From positions 189,780-253,779 of the forward strand of contig NW_005434665.1 in NCBI RefSeq assembly GCF_000315625.1: DNA of 64,000 nt, in the 5' to 3' direction. The DNA comes from Guillardia theta CCMP2712 (taxonomy: Eukaryota; Cryptophyceae; Pyrenomonadales; Geminigeraceae). Within the stretch, counting starts at the first letter, position 1. Every line of letters starts with the position of its first letter. Position numbers and translations under genes: made by a program. This document shows, piece by piece, positions 55,285 to 64,000 of the stretch. The notes under the pieces were generated by a model, which saw only the letters and a program-made list of their open reading frames with translations, was not told the DNA's origin and made no database searches.

Positions 55285-57700
55285 ATGTACGGAGGGATGC
55301 AAATGCCTGTCCTGCCGGTATGTCGAATTGCCAAGTTTTTGAACTCTTTGTTGATGATGTTCTTCCAGCCACCATGGCAGATGGGTATCGATCCTGCTAC
55401 GGGAGTGCCCTACTACTTCAATGTTGCAACCAAAGTCACGCAATGGGAGTACCCCACCTTGGCTGGTAAACCCGACTCTTCCGGTAAACCACCCGAAGAT
55501 TCAAAGGGCAAGGAGGGTGGCATGAATGGCAATGGTCCAGTCGTGAATGGCGGCCCCCACAACAGAATGGGGGCTTCCCATCGAATCCCCTCTACATGAA
55601 TGGCTTCAATCCCTCTCTCAATAACCTGATGGGAAGAGGGCCTGCCCCGCGAGGGAATGGAGGTGGAGGTTCGAACAAGGGATCGAACAAGAACAAGCAG
55701 CCTTTTGAGGACCTTACTAACATTCCACATGATGACCAAAGCTCTTGTCCGAAGGAAGTTGTTGAGTGGAGAAAAAGTCATGAAATTACGGTTGCAGGTG
55801 GCTGCCCAGGTTGGTTGCTTGAGTTGATGTACCAGAGCGACTCTGACGCATTGTTACAGATCCCTTCTTTACTTTCAGGGAGCTCCCTGTTCCACAAGTA
55901 CTTCAGGATCAGTTGTTGCGCGCTGGATTCTCTGGCCCATCCGTGATCCAAGCACAAACATGGCCTGCTGCGTTGAAGGGCAGAGATGTGATTGGAGTTG
56001 CCAAGACGGGCTCAGGAAAGACTCTTGGGTTCCTTGTCCCAGGTTTCATGCATATCATGAATGATGGACTGAAGAATCCAAGGATGGGACCCTTGATTCT
56101 TGTCCTTGCACCGACTCGCGAGCTCGCTACCCAGATTCAAGAAGAGTGCATAAAGTTTGGGTCGTGTATTCACATTCGATCTTGCTGTGTCTATGGTGGT
56201 GCGCCCAAGGGACCACAACTGCGTGAGCTGAGAAGTGGAGCTCACATCGTTATTGCAACCCCTGGCAGATTGAATGATTTTCTTGAACAAGGAATGATCA
56301 ATCTGCAGCAAGTTTCATATCTTGTGTTCGATGAAGCTGATCGTATGTTGGACATGGGATTTGAACCTCAAATCCGCAAGATCCTGGATAGAATTCCTGG
56401 GAAACGGCAGACCCTCTTCTATACTGCTACATGGCCGAAGGAAGTCAGAAGACTTGCAAGCGACTTTTTGGACAAACCGTGTATCGTTTATATTGGAGAC
56501 ACAGACACACTTGTTGCGAACAAAGATGTAACCCAAGTCATTAAGGTCATTGATGACAGATTCGGTGAAAAGGATATGATACTGCAGGACATTATTCGAG
56601 GAGAGGGTGTTGGATCAAGAATCATAATCTTTTGCTCTACAAAACGTATGTGCGACCAATTAGAGAGGAATCTCAGTCGTATGGTACCCTGCGCTGCAAT
56701 TCATGGTGATAAAGACCAAGGACAGAGAACTAGAATTCTCAATGATTTCAAGGCAGGACAATGCTGCGTAATGATCGCTACTGATGTTGCGGCAAGAGGC
56801 CTCGATATCAAGGAGGTCAAAGCAGTCATCAACTACGAATTCCCAAGCAACACAGAAGACTATATTCATAGGATTGGAAGGACAGGTCGTGCTGGAGCAA
56901 AAGGGACTGCTTACACTTTCTTCACAAAGAAGGATGCTTCCAAAGCTTCTTCGTTGATCAAGATTCTCGAGGGGGCAGGCCAGGAGGTTCCACCTCAACT
57001 TCGAAATTTCTGTTTTGGAAGCTATCAACAAACAGGCAGCAATATGCAGTTTGGATCAGGATACTCCCGGGGCATGCCTAGACCTCGAGATGATGACAAA
57101 TTTGGAAGAGAGACAGACCGCTTCGGTGACAGGTCCGACAGCAGTAGGGGATTTGCTGCAGAACAGGACAAGGTCAGGGGGCGCAGCCGCAGCCGCAGTC
57201 GAAGCCGAAGCCGTGGTAGAAGTCGCAGATCTCCACGATCTCGCTCTGATCGCAGCCCACGTCATCGCTCCCGATCACGATCTGCGGACAAAAGTCGCTC
57301 GAAGCATAAGAGATCTCACTCGAGGTCTCCAAAGCGCAGCAAGAGATCGAGGTCGCGAGGCAGGGACAAAAGCAAGGAAAGGGAAAAGGAGAAGGAAGGT
57401 GAGAACGACCGGGACAAGGAGAAGGACAAGGAGAAAGACAGGGAAAAGCACAGAGACCGTGATCGGAGTCGGAGCAGGGACAGGGACAGGGACAGGGATC
57501 GTGACAGGGACAGGGACAGGGATCGTGACAGAGACCGGGACCGAGATCGAGAAAGAGACCGTGATCGTGATCGCGACCGAGAGAGAGATAAGGATCGTGA
57601 CAGGGAAAGGGATCGTGAGAAGAGCAGGAGGTCAAGGTCCCGCTCACATCACAAAAGGAGTAGTCGTGACAGGAGCTCTAGTCGTCACCGCAGGCATTGA
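55285..57700 (+). CDS. DEAD-box RNA helicase with N-terminal WW domain and RS/RD-rich tail (DDX5/DRH1-like)
   Basis: This is an ATP-dependent RNA helicase of the p68 group, probably nuclear. Exon 1 (55285-55317) gives [11 protein letters not shown], spliced to [20 protein letters not shown] and TKVTQWEYP, a complete WW domain. The intron 55797-55860 joins EITVAG in phase to [18 protein letters not shown]. All helicase motifs are present: Q-motif [41 protein letters not shown] (TAT in place of SAT, as in plant DRH1 proteins), [19 protein letters not shown] and [10 protein letters not shown]. The tail from 57170 is first Arg-Ser and then Arg-Asp/Glu repeats, as in splicing regulators. Near 55533-55560 the frame shifts by one: either a 26-nt intron (GTCGTG to ACAACAG) or an indel. 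The stop is at 57700. Confidence 0.92.
57170..57690 (+). repeat. Coding repeat region for RS and RD dipeptides
   Basis: Degenerate hexamer repeats (CGCAGC-type, then GACAGG/GATCGT-type) encode the RS- and RD-rich tail of the helicase. Confidence 0.85.
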
Positions 57701-57850
57701 AGGAGCTGAGATCCTCAGTCTGCACTAATTATCGTGGCCGTGATACAGCAATAGTGTCTAAGTAGCTCATAAACTATGAATCGCTGCAGAACGAATCGGC
57801 CAAAGGAGGAGCCAACCAGCAGGCTTAACTTTACTAGAACATCGGGCTCA

Positions 57851-58699
57851 CTAGTTCACTTCTACAGGTCCCGTCAAGCACTGTTCTCTCGGCTCAGCAC
57901 GCTTCCTTCTATACTCCGCAGCGTCTTCATGAACCCTCCGACAGACGAACTCAAACAGCGGGGTCAAATACTCCTGCTGTCTAAGGACGGCGAGCTCTTC
58001 GATCTGATCCATTGGTTTGTTGAAGCACAGCGTCCCATGTTTGATATAGGTCACGTGGGTCCCCCACTCCTCAAGCCCATCAAAGATATGAGTTGAGAAC
58101 AGGATAGTCACCGATCTTTTCTCGTTTTCTTCCTGGAGAAACTGAAGCAAACTCTGTCTTGCCAGCACGTCAAGATCGGTAGTCACCTCATCCAAGAGGA
58201 GGATTGCAGAAGGTTTCAAGAAAGCAAGCAGGAGTTGAACTCTGCGCTTCTTTCCATCACTGAGCTGGTTCACACGCCAGTTCAAGTCGATATGAAACTT
58301 ATCCACGATCATCTGCATCCTGTCACGGTCCCAGTCCGATAACAGGTCCAGCATGCTCCTGACACTGCAGTCCCCCCTTGGCTGCCACCTCTCACCAACA
58401 ATAGTGCATTCTCCTTGACGCCAGATGTTGGTCCCACAGATGATTTCAACAGATCCACTGTTGCCAAGTCTGTTTGGCACGTATGCCTCCTTTCCAAAAA
58501 CCTTGACACTTCCTTCGTAATGATACATGCCACCAACGATTCGAAGCAAGCACGTCTTTCCTGCCCCGTTGGCACCTACTACGATTGATCGACATCCTTG
58601 TGGGAGGTCCATGCTCACGTCACTCAGCGCTCGTTCACCAGAGGGCCATGAGAAGCTGGCGCTTCTAAGGGAAATGGCGGATTCATTCATGGCGCTCAA
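57851..58699 (-). CDS. CAF16-like soluble ABC ATPase
   Basis: A single-exon ATP-binding cassette protein of 282 aa without membrane segments. It has Walker A GANGAGKT, a Q-loop region, and signature LSDGKKRRVQ, which is the LSDGQ motif of the CAF16 group with Lys in place of Gln. Walker B follows in AILLLDEVTTDLDV, and the switch His in FSTHIFDGLEEW. Yeast CAF16 is a CCR4-NOT-associated protein that links to RNA polymerase II mediator; plant ABCI19-21 proteins are related. The T/V-D-L-D in place of S-x-L-D in the D-loop is normal for this group. Two Met codons at 58699 and 58690 could start it. It lies tail to tail with the helicase gene. Confidence 0.85.
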   Translation of the reverse strand: MSAMNESAISLRSASFSWPSGERALSDVSMDLPQGCRSIVVGANGAGKTCLLRIVGGMYHYEGSVKVFGKEAYVPNRLGNSGSVEIICGTNIWRQGECTIVGERWQPRGDCSVRSMLDLLSDWDRDRMQMIVDKFHIDLNWRVNQLSDGKKRRVQLLLAFLKPSAILLLDEVTTDLDVLARQSLLQFLQEENEKRSVTILFSTHIFDGLEEWGTHVTYIKHGTLCFNKPMDQIEELAVLRQQEYLTPLFEFVCRRVHEDAAEYRRKRAEPREQCLTGPVEVN

Positions 58700-59360
58700 A
58701 GATAATATGTGGTTGACCGAGAGATCCTGTCAACAAGAACACTTACGATGGATAAGATCAGAACTGAGACGCAAGCTATCAAGTTCCCGTGCTCTAGCTC
58801 TGCTTGCCTATGCCTGAACCTATGCCTTCCTGCAACGAGCCAAGACGGTGTAGCGTAAGAGAAGGAGAAGCACGCAATGGGGAGATACAAGGAGGAGCGT
58901 GAGGGATCGGGGTCCTTGTACGTGCAGGGAGAGCTGACTACCGGTGCTTTTGAGCGATTTTACAAGAGAAAGGACGCGGTGGTTAGTGGACCCCACCCTC
59001 ACAAGATCAGCAATATTCTTCTAGATTATGGGTGGGTGAAGTGACCCACTCACAACACCATTTATGGTAGAGAGAGGAGGGTGGGGGGGGTTGGGGGAGG
59101 GTAGGGTCATGGACCCACCCCCAGAAGATCGTGCTTTGGACCTAGCATGACCAGTGTAAAACCGTTGTGTGCTCAAAATTTCTCTATAACGGTCAACACT
59201 TAAACGTAACGGTCTGAAACGCCCAATTAAGTTTAACTAATAATGATAGTAGAAATTCCTTTCAGTTTTGAGAGAAAAGGGTCTTCAAATATACTCCAGA
59301 TATTTCAAATTTATTTCAAAATAATCGAAATCGAGAGCCGGACAGCTGTCAGGGCTCAAC
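58700..59360. other. Intergenic between divergent CAF16-like and RPN10 genes
   Basis: A repeated GGGTGGGTG/GACCCACC theme occurs at 58985-59130 with partial inverted symmetry (GGACCCACCC at 59113 and 58989). AT-rich sequence follows to 59330. No gene is supported. Confidence 0.45.
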
Positions 59361-60883
59361 ATGGTGCTGGAAGCAACGGTGATCTGGTATGGCCGAACAT
59401 GAAATCTTGCAATACTTTCGAGGAACACATGTCTTTCCTGATGATGTTTCTTGTTTTTGGAGTTCTGATCATGTTCTTATAATCTGAATTTGTTGATAGT
59501 TATGATAATTGTTGTTTTTGCAATGTTTTAAATTTTCAATTGGTCATGCTTAATCTTCATCGCGTATGGAATGAATTCTGTTGTTTGGAAGAAGATTTCG
59601 TGCATTGCACAAGTGTTTCTCATTATATTCGTGGTTTGCGCTGTCTGACTAACATTTTCTTTCTTGACAGTGTGGACAACTCTGAGTGGATGAGAAATGG
59701 AGATTATCTTCCGACTAGGATGGAGTCTCAAGCTGACGCAGTCAATCTCATTTGTAACGTGAAAACCCAACAAAATCCTGAAAGTACAGTTGGAGTGATG
59801 ACTATGGGAGGACGAAGGTAGAACATAATTTGCTGTGTACTTGCACTGATTCATTTTTCAAGCCCTGAGGTTCTTGTGACACCGACTCATGATCTGGGAA
59901 AGATCCTCACTGCTCTTCACAATGTCAAGATTACTGGCTCTTGCAATTTCTGTTCCGCTATTCAAGTAGCTCAGCTTGCGTTGAAGCATAGGCAGAACAA
60001 GAATCAGAGACAGCGCATTGTCGCATTCGTCGGCAGCCCACTTGAAGATGATCAAAAAGATCTTGTGAAGCTCGGCAAAAAGCTCAAGAAGAATGATGTC
60101 GCTGTAGACGTTGTCAATTTTGGTGAGACGGCAGAAAATCAAGAGAAGCTTGAGGCATTCATCGGCGCGGTGAACAAAAATGAAAATAGCAACCTTTTGA
60201 CCGTCCCTCCCGGGCCTCACATTCTTTCGGACATCATTATCTCTTCAACAATTTGTAATGACAAAGATAATCAAGGCATGATGGGAGCTGGCATGGGAGG
60301 TTCGAGCATGGGTGGTGGATTTGAGTACACCGATGACGCGATGTACCCGGATCTTGCCATGGCTCTTCGTATTTCTGCCGAAGAAGAAAGACAGAGGCAG
60401 GAGCGCGAGGCCAAAAAGGCTGCAGAAGAAGGCAAACCTGCAGAAGGCGGATCGACTGAACCAGCAGCTGCCTCTGCTCAGGAGACTTCAATGTATGAAG
60501 ACGATGACGATATGCTTCAACAAGCGCTGGCCATGTCCATGCAGCAGGCACAACCGAATGCTAGCACATCAGAAGCTGCTAAGGAGGGTTCAAGCGCAAA
60601 GGCGACAGGAGGGGCTGAACCCATGGAGGAGGACGACGAGCTTCAGAAAGCACTGCAGCTCTCGATGGCAGGTGACACAGGTTCAGGTGCTGCTGCCCAG
60701 GGTCTCTTGCAAAACGCTGAGTTCCTGACCAACGTTCTTTCATCCTTGCCTGGTGTTGATACCTCGGATCCCCGTGTTCAAGGAGTTCTTGTCGGGATGA
60801 AAGGAGAAGATGGAGAGAAGAAGGGAGACGAGAAGTCGGGCGAGGAAAAGAAGGATGATGAGATGAAGGATGGGGCGAAGTAG
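59361..60883 (+). CDS. RPN10: 26S proteasome ubiquitin receptor RPN10 (PSMD4/S5a)
   Basis: RPN10 is a regulatory-particle subunit that binds polyubiquitin. Exons 59361-59386, 59671-59817 and 59863-60883 join in phase to 397 aa. The start [20 protein letters not shown] is the conserved beginning of the VWA domain, and the first 25 bases form a separate mini-exon. The VWA fold continues through [19 protein letters not shown] and [14 protein letters not shown]. Three ubiquitin-interacting motifs follow: [35 protein letters not shown] and [12 protein letters not shown]. Yeast RPN10 has one and human two. The tail ends in a Lys/Glu-rich stretch and a TAG at 60883. Together with PSMA1 it is one of two proteasome genes in the window, 24 kb apart. 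Confidence 0.94.
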
Positions 60884-61092
60884 AGCAGCTTGTTGGAAAC
60901 TGAGCTTCGGTGCGTAGGGCAGCTGTCAAAACCTGAAACAATCTCCTTGAGGAATTGTCAATATATCACAAATTGTCGTTTCGATTCTCTGTGCTCGTGT
61001 TGCAATTTTCACAAACTCGTGGGTGAAAAGAATCCTCATTTCATTTTTCGATTCTAAACCTCTAAAAGATCATTTGCCGAACACTTGCAGTT

Positions 61093-62093
61093 TCAGTCCA
61101 GATTGAAACGCAGTAAAAAGTTGCACATCATCTCAGTATCTTCTTGTTCCTCTGCACCAGTTGCGATGCTTCCCATGTTGCCTCTGAGTTTTGCGGTTTC
61201 CACACGAAGGCACAAAATTAAAAAACGGAGGAGGGACCTCTTCGAAACCTTACAGTCAACCATCTTGAAAATCTCGTCGTAGTTTGCTTTGACAAGATTA
61301 AATGTGGATTCTCCGCGTGAAGCAAATCTTGCGTCAAAGATAGTTATAATCTCATTCTCCTCATCATCACTTGTCTCATCGTGATCATCCATCTTCTTGC
61401 TCCCAGTCTCTTCGTCCTCGTCCTCGTCCTCGTCCTCTTCCCCCTCCATACTATATGTAAGACTCATTTCTTCTACAAAGCCCTCATTGTCATCTTCATG
61501 CCAATAGCACTCCATAGTTACAAGAACGGTGCCCGCAACTGATTCGATTGCTATTGTGTTGCATACACTGCAGTATTCGTGCCGAGGACCAAGAGTCCAG
61601 TCCTTATCCTTGGATTTCGTGTGGGAGACGACAGCACACTTGGAAAAGAGCTCTTTCAAATGCTTCTTCTCTTTCGTTTCGAACAGGACCTTTTCTCCAT
61701 GATGAGAAAGAACTCTTTCGAACATTTTGTTCAGAGTGGCCGTGTAAAGCATGTTCCTCACTCCTTCTTTCACCTTCAACACGAGCATTCAGCACGTTAG
61801 CGTCCAAATATCTAAAAGGGTACCTGATCAAAAGCTTCTTCTAGCTCTTCGACAGTCTGAAGCTCTTCGAAGACAGACAATGTATTCCCCACTACCAACT
61901 CTACCGGAGAAGAGTCATGTAGCATTTCGCAACCTCCATCACAGGATTCATCGTCGCAGCAGCCTTCATCGATAATTTCTGCAGGAGTTTCCTCCTTCTT
62001 CAAACCCTTCTTTGTCCTCTTCGTCGATACTTCATCGCTTGTAGATTCTTGCCGTCTCTTGTTCTCTGTTTTCTTGGTCATCGCACCTAACAT
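61093..62093 (-). CDS. Hypothetical acidic protein with a basic N-terminus
   Basis: The first exon reads MLGAMTKKTENKRRQESTSD and KRTKKGLKKEETPAE, which looks like a bipartite nuclear signal. A Cys/Asp patch (EGCCDDESCDGGCEML) follows, and the exon ends VEELEEAFDQ. An intron (about 61824 to 61775) leads to VKEGVRNMLYTATLNKMFER and DKDWTLGPRHEYCSVCNTIA. It then runs through VLVTMECYWHEDDNEGFVEE, a long acidic run, and IITIFDARFASRGESTFNLV. The frame closes at 61093, or earlier if an intron near 61250 is used. The family is not recognised. The ESVAGTVLVTMECYWHED strand pattern could be a small beta-sheet domain. The composition suggests a nuclear acidic protein. Confidence 0.6.
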
Positions 62094-63601
62094 GCAAGAT
62101 ATCAGCGGGAGTTCCTAGAGTTTCATCCATGTCAGGCATGCAGACGTTGTGGCTATCTGTTTCCGCCGATCCTACTTCCTTTCGTTGGCTTCTCTCATCA
62201 AGCATCAGCTCTCCTTCCTTTGCTTCGCCCTATCAAACTAGCCCTTGTGCCTTCCCTTGCGACAAAGGAATCTTTCGCAGCTTCACGTGCCGCAGTTGCG
62301 GCAAGTCACCCCCCCGGGCCCGCAGCCTCTCCATCGGGCCCCGGCGCGGCGCCGCTCCCGAGTCCACAGGCTCAGTGGGCGCGGCCCGGCCGAAGCGGCT
62401 TAGTTAGTTATAGTTACTAGTTAGTCGATTGACTCCAGGCTCGCCGGATGAATGGCCGCCAGGAGGCGAGGCTCCGAGGCTCAGTGACTGCCACCGTGGC
62501 CTCAGTCGGAGTCACTCCGGCGGTGCACTCAGTGCGGCAAGACGGAGTCCGGCGGACTCCCCGGGCCCGGACCGTTGACGCCGGGTACGGTCAACGGAGT
62601 CACGGCCGGGTGCCCTCAGCCGGCAGCCTGAGACGGACGGTCCATCGCCATGGCCAAGTTGGCAGTGGGCCAATCATGACTACCGGTTTCAAGTTGGTTC
62701 TCGCTGTCTTTCTTTTCTGAGTCGCCGTTTGGCCTGTGCGACAGTGTCAGGTTCAACGTCCAAGCCTGAGTGACCGGCCGGGCAGGTTCAACCGTCCGAG
62801 TCAGCCTGTACGGTACGGTACTCCAAGTCAGCAGTGGCACTCCCGAAGTTCAGGCAGTCATCACTGAACTGAGGCTCTACACTACCTACTTTTTACTCAA
62901 AGTTAAGTTAAAAATCAGTACGAGGACAATAACTCCGCTGCCAGCAGTTAGGAAAGGCCGGGCCACACACCTGGCAGTGCGCTATAATTCACCAACAAAG
63001 CCCCCAGCCCACCCACCCCTCGAGCCCCCGTTATGGCTCCATGCTCCTTCCCCACCCCCACCCCCAGAGTCCCATTCCTTTACCCCCAGTTTGGCTCCAT
63101 TTCACGTTACTTCGGCGTACCCAACCCATTCATAATGAGCAACTTATTTTTTTTAACCCACCCTACACATGATTGTGTGAAAATGGGGGTGGTATCCGTC
63201 TCTCACAAACTTTTTTTTGCGATTACCACTGATTTTACTACGAGCATCGCTCTACACTTGCCTTCAACAGCTACGTGCCTGAGTTGCTCCTGCTCACCTC
63301 GCTCTCCTCTCCATCTTCCCGCCAGTCAGTCAGTCAGTCAGTCAGTCAGTCAGTCGGTCAGTCAGTCAGTCAGTCGGTCAGTCAGTCAGTCAGTCAGTCA
63401 GTCAGTCAGTCAGTCAGTCAGTCAGTCAGTCAGTCAGTCAGTCAGTCAGTCAGTCAGTCAGTCAGTCAGTCAGTCAGTCAGTCAGTCAGTCAGTCAGTCA
63501 GTCAGTCAGTCAGTCAGTCAGTCAGTCAGTCAGTCAGTCAGTCAGTCATCTTTCTCACTTCCTCCTTACATCCCCGCCACTTCCCTTTTCTCTCCAGATT
63601 C
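62094..63601. other. Long intergenic region with GC-rich island and repeat array
   Basis: The region holds the largest GC-rich word island (62290-62880: CCGGGCCC, GGAGTCACTCCGG, ACGGAGTCCGG, GACGGTC). A C-rich stretch follows at 63000-63090 with ACCCCC words, and then the CAGT array. Open frames here lack any recognisable domain and consist of the repeats themselves. Confidence 0.6.
63321..63548 (+). repeat. (CAGT)n tetranucleotide array
   Basis: About 57 units of CAGT run almost without interruption. Two early units read CGGT instead. The array ends about 50 nt before the start of the Zn2Cys6 gene. Confidence 0.97.
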
Positions 63602-64000
63602 ATGAGTCTTGAATTTCCGGCGGCCGAAGATGTCTTTCTCCCAGTGCTCCCCGACGACCTCTTGGTCATCGATACCACCTGTAAAGACCTCCATCAGCTT
63701 CTTCAGCGATCGCTCATCAGGTCAAAGCCCCAAGGCCGAGCCTGTACCCGCTGTCGTCGTCAGAAGCTGCGATGCGACCGGCTCAGGCCGTGTCTGACTT
63801 GCTTGACACGGGGTTGTCGGGAAGAATGTGATGCAGAGATGGGTGCTACCTCCTGCCTTGCTTGCAAGACATCAAAAACAAGGTGCGACAAGATTCGGCC
63901 TTGCTCGACGTGTGTAGCTCGCAGGAGGCCGGAGGAATGCAGAAGCGGGTCCAAGCCCAGGTCGAAGCAGTCTAGGACGAAAAAGACTGCCCCTTCCTTG
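63602..64000 (+). CDS. Putative transcription regulator with two tandem Zn2Cys6 clusters (partial, runs off the end)
   Basis: ATG 63602 opens a frame that stays open to the window edge (133 codons). The N-terminus MSLEFPAAEDVFLPVLPDDL is acidic and hydrophobic. A binuclear zinc cluster of the fungal Gal4 type follows: ACTRCRRQKLRCDRLRPC, then LTCLTRGCREEC, with spacing C-x2-C-x6-C-x5-C-x2-C-x8-C. A second cluster follows after nine residues: SCLACKTSKTRCDKIRPC, then STCVARRRPEEC, with the same spacing. The Lys/Arg-rich segment between Cys2 and Cys3 and the conserved Pro before Cys4 are as in fungal factors. A basic SRSKQSRTKK-like tail continues past 64000. A splice acceptor (CTCTCCAG) ends just before the ATG, so an upstream exon is possible. 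Confidence 0.75.
   Translation, partial: MSLEFPAAEDVFLPVLPDDLLVIDTTCKDLHQLLQRSLIRSKPQGRACTRCRRQKLRCDRLRPCLTCLTRGCREECDAEMGATSCLACKTSKTRCDKIRPCSTCVARRRPEECRSGSKPRSKQSRTKKTAPSL

Noticed and set aside
57015-57728. Second long frame over the RS/RD tail (Thr/Gly/Arg-rich)
   Set aside because: Hexamer repeats keep all frames open. Only the frame continuous with the helicase motifs is real.
57851-58699. ABC transporter ATPase working with a membrane partner
   Set aside because: There is no membrane subunit nearby, and the LSDGK signature with a TTDLD loop fits the soluble CAF16 group.
63323-63548. CRISPR-like array
   Set aside because: The units are uninterrupted 4-mers with no spacers, and the window is eukaryotic.
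63033-63605. 190-aa frame dominated by SVSQ repeats
   Set aside because: It is the translation of the CAGT microsatellite with no domain before or after it.

Overview
The window is eukaryotic nuclear DNA that is gene-dense and rich in introns. Most introns are short (about 40-70 nt, GT-AG), and 29 protein genes can be followed on both strands. The best organism call is a cryptophyte alga of the Guillardia theta type. Three things point there: a rhodopsin at 16446-17949 that resembles the Guillardia anion channelrhodopsins along most of its length; a signal peptide followed by a phenylalanine-type plastid leader on the DUF1415 protein at 51775-53069, as expected for a secondary red plastid; and flagellar (IFT74) plus conserved eukaryotic housekeeping genes. 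There is no bacterial operon structure. No rRNA or tRNA gene was recognised by eye. One 100-N assembly gap lies at 9935-10034.

Layout. 0.7-7 kb: Rab geranylgeranyltransferase beta, then a head-to-head pair of RNA polymerase II elongation factors (TFIIS and a HEXIM-like protein), then a cyclic-nucleotide-binding protein. 7-13 kb: an RBM42-like RRM protein with a signal-peptide exon, the gap, and an ankyrin-LRR-KH protein cut by the gap. 13-18 kb: an unknown single-exon gene, a PX-domain protein and the rhodopsin. 18-27 kb: IFT74, ALG12, a CS/p23-domain protein and RPB4. 27-33 kb: one very large multidomain gene (C2, coiled coil, PA, caspase-like, SPRY). 33-41 kb: proteasome alpha6 (PSMA1), EAPP with an inserted WW domain, and a transmembrane FG-GAP-like receptor ending in a RING finger. 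41-49 kb: an LRR/tryptophan-repeat protein, S-formylglutathione hydrolase and a prolyl 4-hydroxylase. 48-54 kb: a secretory ankyrin protein divergent from the plastid DUF1415 protein, and a small zinc-ribbon protein. 55-64 kb: a WW/DEAD-box helicase with an RS/RD tail, a CAF16-like ABC ATPase, RPN10, an acidic unknown, and a partial regulator with two tandem Zn2Cys6 clusters.

Genes are mostly unrelated neighbours arranged divergently or convergently. The functional theme that recurs is transcription and RNA: TFIIS, HEXIM-like, RPB4, EAPP, RBM42-like, KH, DEAD/RS and CAF16-like. A second theme is protein turnover: PSMA1, RPN10, a RING protein and a caspase-like protein. Two unexplained non-coding patterns recur: clusters of a GGGGTA/TACCCC word found in 5' flanks, several of them shared by divergent genes, and GC-rich islands built from CCGG, GACTCC and ACGGT-type words between genes.

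Exon joins were made by eye from reading frame, splice sites and known family sequences. Coordinates given for multi-exon genes run from the start codon to the stop codon and include introns.
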